The notes: generated from the letters alone by a model not told the origin. Positions 15,857 to 25,022 are shown, numbered from the stretch's first letter. The stretch: DNA of 64,000 nucleotides from Mycobacterium sp. 852013-51886_SCH5428379 (GCF_001665575.1 NZ_LZSU01000039.1:26321-90320); one strand, 5' to 3'. Numbers and translations are program-made.

Positions 15857-17674
15857 ATGACCGAACCGCTGGGACTGTCCATCGGGATGACCAACCTGGT
15901 GGCGGCTCGCGTCGGCCGACCTCCGGTCCTCCGTCGCGCCGTGCTCCATCTGTTCGCCGACCGCCCCGCGGAGGTGGGCGTGCCGGCCGACAACCCGAAT
16001 CTCGGCACGGGCGGTCTGGTACTCAGCGGCTTCGTCGACCGCGTCGGTGATCCGGTGCCGCTGGTGGCTGCCGACGGTTCGGCCCATCGCGGCGAACTGG
16101 TGCTGGCCGAGGCGCTCGACGCGATGGCGCGCACCGTCGACGGCGGCTCCCCGATCGCGATCGCCGTCCCGGCGCACTGGGGCCCCGGGACCGTCGGGGC
16201 GTTGCGCGGCGCGTTGCGCACGCGGCCCGGACTGGCCCCCAACGGTGTGCCCGCCGCCCTGATCCCCGACTCGACGGCGGCCCTGGCAGCGCTGCAGGCC
16301 GCGCCCGGTCTGCCCGGTCAGGGGGTGATCGCGCTGGTCGATCTGGGCGGCAGCGGCACCAGCATCACGCTGGCCGACGCAGGCGCCAACCTCGACGCGA
16401 TCGGCCAGACCGTCCGCTACGCCGAATTCTCCGGCGACGCCGTCGATCAGGCGCTGCTGAACCATGTGCTCGCCGGTATCGCCGACGCCAACAATCCCGA
16501 CCCCGCGGGGACGGCGGCGGTGGGTTCGCTGGCGCGGCTGCGAGACCACTGCCGCCAGGCCAAGGAGCGGCTGTCCGCCGAGACGGCCACGGCGGTGCCG
16601 GTCGATCTCCCGGGCTTCACCTCCGACGTCCGCGTGACGCGGCCCGAACTCGAGCAGCTCATCGCCGAACCGCTTGCCGGGCTGCTGGCCGCCATCGATG
16701 ACACCTTGCAGCGCAACGGGATTGCGGCGGCCAGCGTCTCGGCGGTCGCCACCGTGGGCGGCGGTGCGGCCATCCCGCTGGTCACCCAGCGGCTCTCCGA
16801 GCAGCTGCGCGCTCCGGTGATCACCACGCCGCAGTCGCAGCTCAACGTCGCGGCGGGCGCGGCGCTGGTCGCCGACCGCGGCGTCGATGCCGACGCGCCG
16901 ACCGGCATGTCGCCGGTCACGGCCGCCGCCGACGCGCCGACGGGTCTGGCGCCTGCGGCGTGGGCGGCCGGCGCCGCGGGCCTGGCCGCGGGCGAGGCGG
17001 CCGCCGACGGCGCCTCGTCGGCGACGTTCCGCGCGCTCGCCTGGTCGCAGGACGACGCGCCCGCCGGGGAACCCGTGCCCTACACCGGCGCCGACTACGT
17101 CGCCGATCCCGGTTCCACGGCCGCCCGTCCACCGGTGGCGTTCACACCCGAGGATCAGGTCGCCGACCCTGATCCAGGGCCGCTGCCCTGGTACAAGAGG
17201 CCCCCGTTGTTGTTCGGTGCCGCAGCCGCGGCCGCGCTGCTGGCCATCGGCGGCCTGGCGGTGACGCTCACCGGGAACGTCGGCGAATCGGAGCCGGTCA
17301 CCGAGACGGCGACGACCGTGTCGATGGAGCCGTCGCCGGAACCCCTGCCGCCGCCGGTCACCACCGTCACCATCGGACCCGACGGTCAGGCCACCACGAC
17401 GGTGAGCCAACCGCCACCGCCTCCTCCGCCACCGCCCTCGTCGACCACGACGACCACCACCACGACGCCGTCGTCCACCACCACGACGACCACGACCACC
17501 AGCACCACGACGACCACCACGACGACGCGGACGACGACCACACCGCCGCCGACCACGACACCGCCGCCCACGACGACGGTTCCGCCCCCGACGACGACGG
17601 TGGTGCCGACGACCTTCGACCCGCCGGATCCGCCGGACCCGCCGGTCGTGACCTTCCTTCCCGAGGTCGGCTGA
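15857..17674 (+). CDS. Hsp70/actin-fold membrane ATPase with Thr-rich tail
   Basis: Protein of 605 residues, paralogous over its length to the protein at 8531-10348. ATPase motifs: LGLSIGMTNLVAA, ALVDLGGSGTSITLADAG and ATVGGGAAIPLVTQRLSEQL. A Pro/Ala-rich linker leads to PWYKRPPLLFGAAAAAALLAIGG, a single membrane span near residue 455, and then to an exported tail of Pro stretches, long poly-Thr and a Pro/Asp end (DPPDPPDPPVV). No peptide-binding domain is present. The ATG has an AAGGTGAG ribosome binding site. The stop is 8 bases before the IniR gene, so the two are probably one operon. Its role could be to couple cytoplasmic ATPase state to a wall-facing tail (inference). Confidence 0.85.
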   Translation: MTEPLGLSIGMTNLVAARVGRPPVLRRAVLHLFADRPAEVGVPADNPNLGTGGLVLSGFVDRVGDPVPLVAADGSAHRGELVLAEALDAMARTVDGGSPIAIAVPAHWGPGTVGALRGALRTRPGLAPNGVPAALIPDSTAALAALQAAPGLPGQGVIALVDLGGSGTSITLADAGANLDAIGQTVRYAEFSGDAVDQALLNHVLAGIADANNPDPAGTAAVGSLARLRDHCRQAKERLSAETATAVPVDLPGFTSDVRVTRPELEQLIAEPLAGLLAAIDDTLQRNGIAAASVSAVATVGGGAAIPLVTQRLSEQLRAPVITTPQSQLNVAAGAALVADRGVDADAPTGMSPVTAAADAPTGLAPAAWAAGAAGLAAGEAAADGASSATFRALAWSQDDAPAGEPVPYTGADYVADPGSTAARPPVAFTPEDQVADPDPGPLPWYKRPPLLFGAAAAAALLAIGGLAVTLTGNVGESEPVTETATTVSMEPSPEPLPPPVTTVTIGPDGQATTTVSQPPPPPPPPPSSTTTTTTTTPSSTTTTTTTTSTTTTTTTTRTTTTPPPTTTPPPTTTVPPPTTTVVPTTFDPPDPPDPPVVTFLPEVG

Positions 17675-17682
17675 CCCGACCG

Positions 17683-20196
17683 ATGGCGAGCCCGGCCGAT
17701 CTTCCGCCGGCAGCGCGCGAGGCTGTCGATGCGGTGGCCGCCGACCCGGACGCCGCCGTCAAGCTCCTGGTCAGCGGCGGTATCGGCACGGGTAAGTCCG
17801 CGGTACTCGCGGCCATCCGCGGGGCGTGGCGGGCGGCCGGCAGACAAGTCTCGGCCCGCCCCGCGCCCGGGGCCGCGGTGGTGGTCGACGATGCGCACCT
17901 GCTCGGCGCCGACGAACTCGACCGGCTGACGGTCCTGGCGGGCGAGCCGGGGGCGACGGTCGTCGTGTCGGCAGAACCGCTCGTGCACCACACCGCGCTG
18001 CGGGCGCTCGTCACGGCGCTGGACCGGGAGAACACCCCGGTGTCGCTCGGGCCGCTGGCCCCCACCGAGGTCGCGCGCACCGCCGCACTCCTTCTCCGCG
18101 GACCGCCTCCGCCGGATTCCATGCGGTCAGTCATGACCGCGACGGCGGGTCTGCCGTTCCTCGTGCAGCCGACCCTCGCGGTGATCGGCGACGGACCGTC
18201 CGCGGTCCGGCACGCGGCCCGGGTCGCTCTCATCGAACGGCTGCGTCGCCTCGACGAGCCGCTGCTGGACACGCTGCTGCTGTCGTCGCTGAGTTTCGAC
18301 ATCGGACCCGACGACGTGGCCGCCGCGCTGCAGATGTCCTCCCGGGACGCGCTGGCCGCCGTCGACCGGGCCCGGGCCAGCGGGCTGCTCGAGCCGTCCC
18401 ACTCGCCGCACTTCGTGCGTGCCGTGCACGACGGGATCGCGCAGATCTGCGGTGCGGCACGGCATCACGAACTCGAGGTGTCGCTGCTGGCCTCGCAGCT
18501 CGGGCTGTCGACACTGTCGGCCGAACTCGCCGTGCGGTTGGCCGAGCACGGCCTCCGCGACGACCGGCTGGCCGACGCGCTCACCGCGTTCGCGGCCCGC
18601 ACCGACGAACACCCCGCCCGCGCGGCCCGGCTCTACCGCGCCGCGGCCGACGCGGGCGCCACCGCGTTGCGCGCACAGCTGGCGGACGCCCTGGCCCTGA
18701 CCGGGGACTGCGACACCGCGCGCCGGCTCAGCGACGAACTGCTGACCTCCGACGACGCCGCCGAACGTGCCGCGGCCGTGCGGGTCGCGGCCAGCGTCGC
18801 GATGCACGACGGCAGCGCCGAACAGGCGCACGACCTGTTCGGCTGGCTGGGCCCCACCCCGGACGCCGTCGTCGGAGCCGCCGCCACGATCGCCGCGCTG
18901 GCGGCCGGCGACGCGGCGGCCGCCCGAACGTCGGCCGAGTTACCGACCGCGGGGCCGCCGACGTCCATCGCCCGGACCGCCCGTGCGCTGGCCACCGGTC
19001 TGGTGCTGTCCCTGGACCAGTCCTATCCGGTCGTCGTCGCGAGATTGGGCCAGTCGATCGGCGCCGAGGCGCGCCAGCCGGAGGTCGCTCCCGACAGCCC
19101 CGCCGCACTCGTCGCCCTGACCGCGCTGCACGGCGGTGACACGGCCCGGGCGCGCAGCGTGCTGGGTCGCGCGGTGCGTGCGGAAGGCCCGACCGCCGAT
19201 GCGATCTTCGTCACACATCGGCACCGGCTCCTGCTGGGCTGGACGCAGATGCAGGAGGGGCAGTTGCAGGCCGCGGCCGCGGCCGTCCCCGTCGGGGCGG
19301 ACCTGCATCGTCGGGACGCGCTGTGGGCGGCGGCACTGCAGACGGCCATCGCCCGGCGCAGCGGTGACAGCGGCGCGATGCAGACCCACTGGTACGCCGC
19401 GACCGAGGTGCTCGCCGAGTACTCCGTCGACCTGTTCTCCCTGCTCCCCCTCGGCGAACTCTGGGTCGCCGCGGCCCGGATGCGGCAACTCGACCGCATC
19501 CGCCACCTCGTCGACCAGGCCTTCACCCTGCTGGACGGCCTCGGCGACCCGGCGTTGTGGTCACTCCCCCTGCACTGGGCGGGGGTACACGCCGGCATCC
19601 TCGCCAACGACCCGGACGCCGTCGCGCCGCACGGGCAGGCACTGACCGCCGCGGGCCGCGATCCCGCGGCGCCCAACCCATTCGCCAGAGCGCTGGCCAC
19701 CGCCGGTCGCACCTGGTTGCGGGTGCTCGCCGACCAGGTCGACGTCGGCGAAGTCACCGCCGCGGCGAAGGGGCTCGCCCAGTACGGCCACACCTGGGAC
19801 GCGACACGGCTGGCCGGTCAGGCCGCACTGCAGACCTCCGATCCGCGGGTGTCCCAGGCGATGCTGCAGCTCGCCCGCGACCTCAAGCAGACCGTCACCG
19901 GACTCGACTCCGGCCCGGCGCCGGCCGCGGCGCCGCCGGCGGGCGGATCATCGACCCCCGCGGCCGCTCCGGCGCGGCCGGCGAGCGCCGTGCTGTCGGA
20001 CCGCGAACGGGAGGTCGCCGAACTGCTCCTCCTCGGCATGCCCTACCGCGATATCGGCGCCCAGTTGTTCATCTCGGCGAAGACCGTCGAGCATCATGTG
20101 GCCCGGATCCGGCGGCGGATCGGGGCGGAATCGCGGTCCGAAATGCTGTCGATGTTGCGCGCCATGTTGGGCTCGCCGAGTCGACCAACCGGCTAG
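17683..20196 (+). CDS. iniR: STAND ATPase / LuxR-family regulator (IniR, Rv0339c type)
   Basis: Protein of 837 residues. The N-terminus carries a P-loop (SGGIGTGKSAVLAAI) and Walker B (AVVVDDAHLL). A long helical, TPR-like middle follows, and the C-terminal LuxR helix-turn-helix begins LSDREREVAELLLLGMPYRD and includes AKTVEHHVARIRRRIG. Size, domain order and position next to iniB and etfD match M. tuberculosis Rv0339c. That protein and its M. marinum homologue are reported as IniR, an activator of iniBAC that responds to trehalose. Here it is downstream of the Hsp70-fold gene and transcribed away from iniBAC. The TTAGGGG boxes are plausible targets. Confidence 0.88.
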   Translation: MASPADLPPAAREAVDAVAADPDAAVKLLVSGGIGTGKSAVLAAIRGAWRAAGRQVSARPAPGAAVVVDDAHLLGADELDRLTVLAGEPGATVVVSAEPLVHHTALRALVTALDRENTPVSLGPLAPTEVARTAALLLRGPPPPDSMRSVMTATAGLPFLVQPTLAVIGDGPSAVRHAARVALIERLRRLDEPLLDTLLLSSLSFDIGPDDVAAALQMSSRDALAAVDRARASGLLEPSHSPHFVRAVHDGIAQICGAARHHELEVSLLASQLGLSTLSAELAVRLAEHGLRDDRLADALTAFAARTDEHPARAARLYRAAADAGATALRAQLADALALTGDCDTARRLSDELLTSDDAAERAAAVRVAASVAMHDGSAEQAHDLFGWLGPTPDAVVGAAATIAALAAGDAAAARTSAELPTAGPPTSIARTARALATGLVLSLDQSYPVVVARLGQSIGAEARQPEVAPDSPAALVALTALHGGDTARARSVLGRAVRAEGPTADAIFVTHRHRLLLGWTQMQEGQLQAAAAAVPVGADLHRRDALWAAALQTAIARRSGDSGAMQTHWYAATEVLAEYSVDLFSLLPLGELWVAAARMRQLDRIRHLVDQAFTLLDGLGDPALWSLPLHWAGVHAGILANDPDAVAPHGQALTAAGRDPAAPNPFARALATAGRTWLRVLADQVDVGEVTAAAKGLAQYGHTWDATRLAGQAALQTSDPRVSQAMLQLARDLKQTVTGLDSGPAPAAAPPAGGSSTPAAAPARPASAVLSDREREVAELLLLGMPYRDIGAQLFISAKTVEHHVARIRRRIGAESRSEMLSMLRAMLGSPSRPTG

Positions 20197-20257
20197 TAAG
20201 GGCAGCCTTCGTAGCGGCGCCCATACCGGTGGTGTCACTATGAGCAGGCACCGAGCC

Positions 20258-20302
20258 CAAGTTACCCGTCAGTAACATGGGTCAAGTTACCGGTGAGTAA
20301 CC
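20258..20302. promoter_or_regulatory. Tandem imperfect palindromes upstream of etfD
   Basis: Two copies of CAAGTTACCnGTnAGTAACn at 20258-20277 and 20283-20302, identical at 17 of 20 positions and 25 bases apart. Each has TTAC...GTAA dyad symmetry, typical of a TetR-type dimer site. They end 18 bases before the etfD start, where binding would block transcription. Confidence 0.55.
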
Positions 20303-20320
20303 AAAGAACCGGAGGATCGC

Positions 20321-23300
20321 GTGGAAACGCAGATGCTGATCAGGATCGTCGCCGGAGTCCTCATGGTCGCCGTCGTCGGTGTGTTCGCGGCAAAGCGCGT
20401 CCTGTGGTTGACCAAACTGATCCGCTCCGGGCAACCGATGAGCGAGGGCAACAACCGCAAGGACGATCTCAAGAAGCGGATCACCACGCAGTTCGAAGAG
20501 GTGTTCGGTCAGACTCGGCTGCTGCGCTGGTCGGTCCCCGGTATCGCCCACTTCTTCACCATGTGGGGCTTCTTCGTCCTGGCCACGGTCTACCTCGAGG
20601 CGTTCGGCCAGCTCGTCGATCACGACTTCCACATCCCGCTGGTCGGCCGGTGGGATGCACTCGGCTTCCTGCAGGACTTCTTCGCCGTCGCCGTACTGCT
20701 CGGCATCGTCACCTTCGCGATCATCCGCATGCGTCAGGAGCCCAAGCAGCACGGCCGTGACTCGCGGTTCTACGGCTCCCACACCGGCGGCGCCTGGCTG
20801 ATCCTGTTCATGATCTTCAACGTCATCTGGACCTACGCCCTGGTCCGCGGCGCCGCCGTGAACACCAACGCCCTGCCCTACGGCAACGGCGCGTTCTTCT
20901 CGCAGTTCATGGGTTGGATCATGGCGCCGCTCGGCCACACCGCGAACGAGTGGATCGAGACGGTGGCGCTGCTCGCCCACATCGCGATCATGCTGGTGTT
21001 CCTGCTGATCGTGCTGCACTCCAAGCACCTGCACATCGGCCTGGCCCCGATCAACGTCACGTTCAAGCGCATGCCCAACGGGTTGGGCCCGCTGCTGCCC
21101 GTCGAGTCCAAGGGTGAGCTCGTCGACTTCGAGGATCCCGCCGAGGACGCGGTGCTGGGTCGCGGAAAGATCGAGGACTTCACCTGGAAGGGCTACCTCG
21201 ACATGACCACCTGCACGGAGTGCGGGCGTTGTCAGTCGCAGTGCCCGGCGTGGAACACCGGTAAGCCGCTGTCGCCGAAGCTCGTGATCATGAATCTGCG
21301 TGACCACATGTTCGCCAAGGCGCCGTACTTCCTCGACGGCAAGGAGTCGCCGCTGGAGAACACCCCCGAGGGGGGTCTCGGCGAGGAACTGCGCGGCGAG
21401 AAGAAGAGCGAGAAGCACTCGCACGAGCACGTCCCGGAGTCCGGCTTCGAGCGCATCCCCGCCGACGACCCGCGGCAGGCCACCCGCCCGCTGGTGGGCA
21501 CCGAGGAGCAGGGCGGCGTCATCGATCCCGACGTGTTGTGGTCCTGCACCACCTGTGGCGCGTGCGTCGAACAGTGCCCGGTGGACATCGAGCACATCGA
21601 CCACATCGTCGATATGCGCCGCTACCAGGTGATGATGGAGTCCGAGTTCCCCGGTGAGCTCGGCGTGCTGTTCAAGAACCTGGAGAACAAGGGCAACCCC
21701 TGGGGACAGAACGCCAAGGACCGGACCAACTGGATCGACGAGGTCGACTTCGACGTCCCGGTCTACGGCAAGGACGTCGAGTCCTTCGAGGGCTACGAGT
21801 ACCTGTTCTGGGTCGGTTGTGCCGGTGCCTATGAGGACCGCGCCAAGAAGACCACCAAGGCCGTCGCCGAACTGCTCGCCACCGCGGGCGTGAAGTTCCT
21901 GGTGCTGGGCGAGGGCGAGACCTGCAACGGCGACTCGGCTCGCCGCTCGGGCAACGAGTTCCTGTTCCAGCAGCTCGCCGCGCAGAACGTGGAAACCCTC
22001 AACGAGCTGTTCGAGGGCGTCGAGCGCGTCGACCGCAAGGTCGTGGTGACCTGCCCGCACTGCTTCAACACCCTGGGCCGCGAATACCCGCAGGTCGGCG
22101 GCAACTACACCGTGCTGCACCACACCCAGCTGCTCAACCGGCTGGTCCGCGACAAGAAGCTGATCCCCGTCAAGGGCGTCGACGGCGGCACCGGCGGCGG
22201 TCCGGACGGGCGTGAGGTCACCTACCACGACCCCTGCTACCTGGGCCGGCACAACAAGGAGTACGAGGCGCCGCGTGAGCTGATCGGTGCGTCGGGCGCG
22301 ACGCTGACCGAGATGCCACGCCACGCGGACCGCGGCCTGTGCTGCGGCGCCGGCGGCGCCCGGATGTGGATGGAAGAGCACATCGGCAAGCGCGTCAACG
22401 TCGAGCGGTCCGAGGAGGCGGTGGAAACCGGCGCCTCGGCGATCGCGACCGGCTGCCCGTTCTGCCGCGTGATGATGACCGACGGTGTCGACGACGTGGC
22501 CGCCACCCGCGACATCGAGAAGGTCGAGGTGCTCGACGTCGCCCAGCTGCTGCTCGGGTCGCTGGACAAGAGTTCGGTGACGCTGCCCGAGAAGGGCGCC
22601 GCGGCGAAGGAGGCCGAGGAGCGCGCGGCCAAGGTCGAGGCATCTGTTGCGACCGAAGAAGCTCCCGCTGAGGCTCCCGAGGAGACGGCGGAAGAGACCG
22701 CCCCCGCCGCCTCGACCGCGACCGAGACCAAGCCGGTCACCGGCCTCGGTCTGGCCGGCGCCGCGAAGCGTCCGGGTGCGAAGAAGGCCGCCGCCAAAAC
22801 CGAGGACGCCAAGCCCGAGGGCGCGGAGGCCGACAAGCCGGCGGCCGCTCCGGCCAAGGGTCTGGGCATCGCCGGTGGCGCCAAACGTCCCGGCGCCAAG
22901 AAGACCGCCGCCGCCCCGGCGCAGAAGGCAGAAGCTGCCCCGGCTGAGGCGAAGGCGGACACCGAGAAGGCCGAGACCGCCGCACCGGTGAAGGGTCTGG
23001 GCATCGCGGGCGGAGCGAAGCGTCCCGGCGCGAAGAAGACAGCTGCCGCTCCCGCGGCCAAGGCGGAGACAACTCCTGCCGCAGAGACTGTGGACACCGC
23101 GGAGACTGCGGAGGCCAAGCCCGAACCCGAGGTCAAGGGCCTGGGTCTCGCTGCGGGCGCCCGCCGCCCCGGCGCGAAGAAGGCACCGGCGAAGAAGGCC
23201 GAGGCCACCCCGCACGAGGGTGACGCGACCGTCGTCCAGCCGCCGAACGTCGACCCGGATCAGGCGCCGAGCGGGACCGAAGCCGACGACACCGCCGACT

Positions 23301-23611
23301 CCGACCGCGGTCTCGCCGAGCACAAGCCGGAACCGGAGGTGAAGGGCCTGGGTATCGCCGCAGGCGCCCGCCGCCCGGGTGCCAAGAAGAAGGCCGCCCC
23401 CGCCGCAGAGCCGAAGCCCGCACCGGAGCCGAAGGCTGCGCCCGCGCCGGAACCGGAGGCCGAGCCCGAGGCTGAGCCGGAACCCGCACCGGAGCCCGCC
23501 GCGCCGTCGTCGAACGGCTCGAGCGACGGCGACGCCCGCATCGTCGGCGACGAGCCGCCGGTGAAGGGTCTCGGCATCGCGAAGGGCGCCCGTCGCCCCG
23601 GGAAGCGCTGA
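20321..23611 (+). CDS. etfD: EtfD-like membrane iron-sulfur reductase (Rv0338c type)
   Basis: Protein of 1,096 residues. In M. tuberculosis the homologue Rv0338c is reported as EtfD, which passes electrons from acyl-CoA dehydrogenases through EtfAB to the respiratory chain. Several membrane helices fill the first 250 residues. Two 4Fe-4S motifs follow: CTECGRCQSQCP near residue 299 and CTTCGACVEQCP near 409. Then come the CCG-type domains (CPHCFNTL, HDPCYLGRHN, CCGAGGARMW). The last 290 residues are an Ala/Lys/Glu-rich tail with six copies of a (V/K)KGLGIAxGA(K/R)RPGAKK unit, the last ending the protein. The tail makes it longer than the 882 residues I recall for M. tuberculosis. GTG 20321 has a GGAGGA ribosome binding site. 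Confidence 0.92.
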   Translation: METQMLIRIVAGVLMVAVVGVFAAKRVLWLTKLIRSGQPMSEGNNRKDDLKKRITTQFEEVFGQTRLLRWSVPGIAHFFTMWGFFVLATVYLEAFGQLVDHDFHIPLVGRWDALGFLQDFFAVAVLLGIVTFAIIRMRQEPKQHGRDSRFYGSHTGGAWLILFMIFNVIWTYALVRGAAVNTNALPYGNGAFFSQFMGWIMAPLGHTANEWIETVALLAHIAIMLVFLLIVLHSKHLHIGLAPINVTFKRMPNGLGPLLPVESKGELVDFEDPAEDAVLGRGKIEDFTWKGYLDMTTCTECGRCQSQCPAWNTGKPLSPKLVIMNLRDHMFAKAPYFLDGKESPLENTPEGGLGEELRGEKKSEKHSHEHVPESGFERIPADDPRQATRPLVGTEEQGGVIDPDVLWSCTTCGACVEQCPVDIEHIDHIVDMRRYQVMMESEFPGELGVLFKNLENKGNPWGQNAKDRTNWIDEVDFDVPVYGKDVESFEGYEYLFWVGCAGAYEDRAKKTTKAVAELLATAGVKFLVLGEGETCNGDSARRSGNEFLFQQLAAQNVETLNELFEGVERVDRKVVVTCPHCFNTLGREYPQVGGNYTVLHHTQLLNRLVRDKKLIPVKGVDGGTGGGPDGREVTYHDPCYLGRHNKEYEAPRELIGASGATLTEMPRHADRGLCCGAGGARMWMEEHIGKRVNVERSEEAVETGASAIATGCPFCRVMMTDGVDDVAATRDIEKVEVLDVAQLLLGSLDKSSVTLPEKGAAAKEAEERAAKVEASVATEEAPAEAPEETAEETAPAASTATETKPVTGLGLAGAAKRPGAKKAAAKTEDAKPEGAEADKPAAAPAKGLGIAGGAKRPGAKKTAAAPAQKAEAAPAEAKADTEKAETAAPVKGLGIAGGAKRPGAKKTAAAPAAKAETTPAAETVDTAETAEAKPEPEVKGLGLAAGARRPGAKKAPAKKAEATPHEGDATVVQPPNVDPDQAPSGTEADDTADSDRGLAEHKPEPEVKGLGIAAGARRPGAKKKAAPAAEPKPAPEPKAAPAPEPEAEPEAEPEPAPEPAAPSSNGSSDGDARIVGDEPPVKGLGIAKGARRPGKR

Positions 23612-23621
23612 CCGCAGCCGC

Positions 23622-23679
23622 CGACTGCACGGTTGTTGACACGGTCACTCGACCGATGCGTACAACAACCGTGCAGTCG
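23622..23679. terminator. 17-bp inverted repeat between etfD and aspC
   Basis: CGACTGCACGGTTGTTG (23622-23638) is the exact reverse complement of 23663-23679, with a 24-base loop and no U-run, beginning 10 bases after the etfD stop. A third partial copy (CGACAACCGTGCG) lies at 23699-23711, against the aspC start. It could be a terminator or a regulator site; the third copy favours a protein-binding role. Confidence 0.45.
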
Positions 23680-23714
23680 CGGCTCGGCGAAAACCCGTCG
23701 ACAACCGTGCGACC

Positions 23715-25001
23715 ATGGAACACATGACCAGGCCCCCGACGCCCGCAGAGCGGACGTGGCACCCCTCTGGGCACCACCAGAAGCCGCGTGTGTTCACCCA
23801 GTCCTCGAAGCTGCAGGACGTTCTCTACGAGATCCGCGGGCCGGTCCACGAGCACGCTTCCCGGCTCGAGGCCGAGGGCCACCGCATCCTCAAGCTGAAC
23901 ATCGGCAATCCGGCCCCGTTCGGCTTCGAGGCGCCCGACGTGATCATGCGCGACATCATCCAGGCGCTGCCGTACGCACAGGGCTACTCGGACTCCAAGG
24001 GCATCATGCCTGCGCGCCGTGCGGTGTTCACCCGCTACGAACTCGTCGAGGGCTTCCCCCGGTTCGACGTCGACGACGTGTTCCTCGGCAACGGCGCCTC
24101 CGAGCTGATCCAGATGACGCTGCAGGCGCTGCTCGACAACGGCGATCAGGTGCTGATCCCCGCGCCGGACTATCCGCTGTGGACGGCGTGTACCTCACTG
24201 GCCGGCGGCACCCCGGTGCACTACCTGTGCGACGAGACGCAGGGCTGGAACCCCGACGTCGCCGACATCGAAGCCAAGATCACCGACCGCACCAAGGCGA
24301 TCGTCGTGATCAACCCGAACAATCCGACCGGCGCGGTGTACAGCCGTGAAACCCTCGAGCAGATCGCCGAACTGGCGCGCAAGCACGAGCTGCTGCTGCT
24401 GTCCGACGAGATCTATGACAAGATCCTCTACGACGACGCCGAGCACATCTCGATGGCGTCGGTCGCACCCGACGTGTTGACGCTGACGTTCAACGGGCTG
24501 TCCAAGGCCTACCGGGTGGCCGGCTACCGGTCGGGGTGGCTGGTGATCACCGGCCCGAAGGAACACGCAGGCAGTTTCATCGAGGGCATCAGCCTGCTGG
24601 CGAATATGCGGTTGTGCCCGAATGTGCCTGCCCAGCATGCGATTCAGGTCGCGCTCGGCGGATACCAGAGCATCGACGATCTGGTGCTGCCCGGCGGCCG
24701 GCTGCTCGAGCAGCGCGACGTGGCCTGGCAGAAACTCAACGAGATCCCCGGCGTCTCCTGCGTGAAACCCCGCGGTGCGCTGTACGCGTTCCCGCGGCTG
24801 GATCCCGAGGTCTACGAGATCCACGACGACGAGCAGCTGGTGCTGGATCTGTTGCTGCAGGAGAAGATCCTGGTGGTCCAGGGCACCGGGTTCAACTGGC
24901 CCACCCCGGATCATCTGCGGATCGTGACGCTGCCGTGGGCCCGTGATCTGACCGCCGCGATCGACCGGCTCGGCAACTTCCTGACCAGCTACCGCCAGTA
25001 G
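23715..25001 (+). CDS. aspC: PLP-dependent aminotransferase (AspC/AlaT type)
   Basis: Protein of 428 residues, class I/II fold, matching Rv0337c in size and place beside etfD. It shows GYSDSKGIMPARRAV, GNGASELIQMTLQALLD, INPNNPTGAVYS, LSDEIYDKILYDD, the PLP-lysine segment FNGLSKAYRVAGYRSGW, and NMRLCPNVPAQHAIQ. Such enzymes move amino groups between glutamate and oxaloacetate or pyruvate; the keto acid here is not fixed by sequence. Starts at 23715 and 23724 are both possible; the second gives MTRPPTPAER. Confidence 0.92.
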   Translation: MEHMTRPPTPAERTWHPSGHHQKPRVFTQSSKLQDVLYEIRGPVHEHASRLEAEGHRILKLNIGNPAPFGFEAPDVIMRDIIQALPYAQGYSDSKGIMPARRAVFTRYELVEGFPRFDVDDVFLGNGASELIQMTLQALLDNGDQVLIPAPDYPLWTACTSLAGGTPVHYLCDETQGWNPDVADIEAKITDRTKAIVVINPNNPTGAVYSRETLEQIAELARKHELLLLSDEIYDKILYDDAEHISMASVAPDVLTLTFNGLSKAYRVAGYRSGWLVITGPKEHAGSFIEGISLLANMRLCPNVPAQHAIQVALGGYQSIDDLVLPGGRLLEQRDVAWQKLNEIPGVSCVKPRGALYAFPRLDPEVYEIHDDEQLVLDLLLQEKILVVQGTGFNWPTPDHLRIVTLPWARDLTAAIDRLGNFLTSYRQ

Positions 25002-25010
25002 CGCTCCGAC

Positions 25011-25016
25011 TACCCT
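25011..25016 (+). promoter_or_regulatory. Putative -10 (TACCCT) for leaderless YibE/F gene
   Basis: TANNNT hexamer exactly 6 bases before the GTG at 25023, with no Shine-Dalgarno sequence between aspC and this gene. Confidence 0.35.
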
Positions 25017-25022
25017 GTCGGG

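Noticed and set aside
17395..17600. Simple-sequence ACG/ACC-rich tract as a non-coding repeat
   Set aside because: It encodes the poly-Thr tail of the Hsp70-fold protein in a continuous frame.
20282..23323. A minus-strand open frame of about 1,013 codons opposite etfD
   Set aside because: The + strand has clear 4Fe-4S and CCG motifs, an operator and a ribosome binding site; the antisense frame is a GC-codon artefact.
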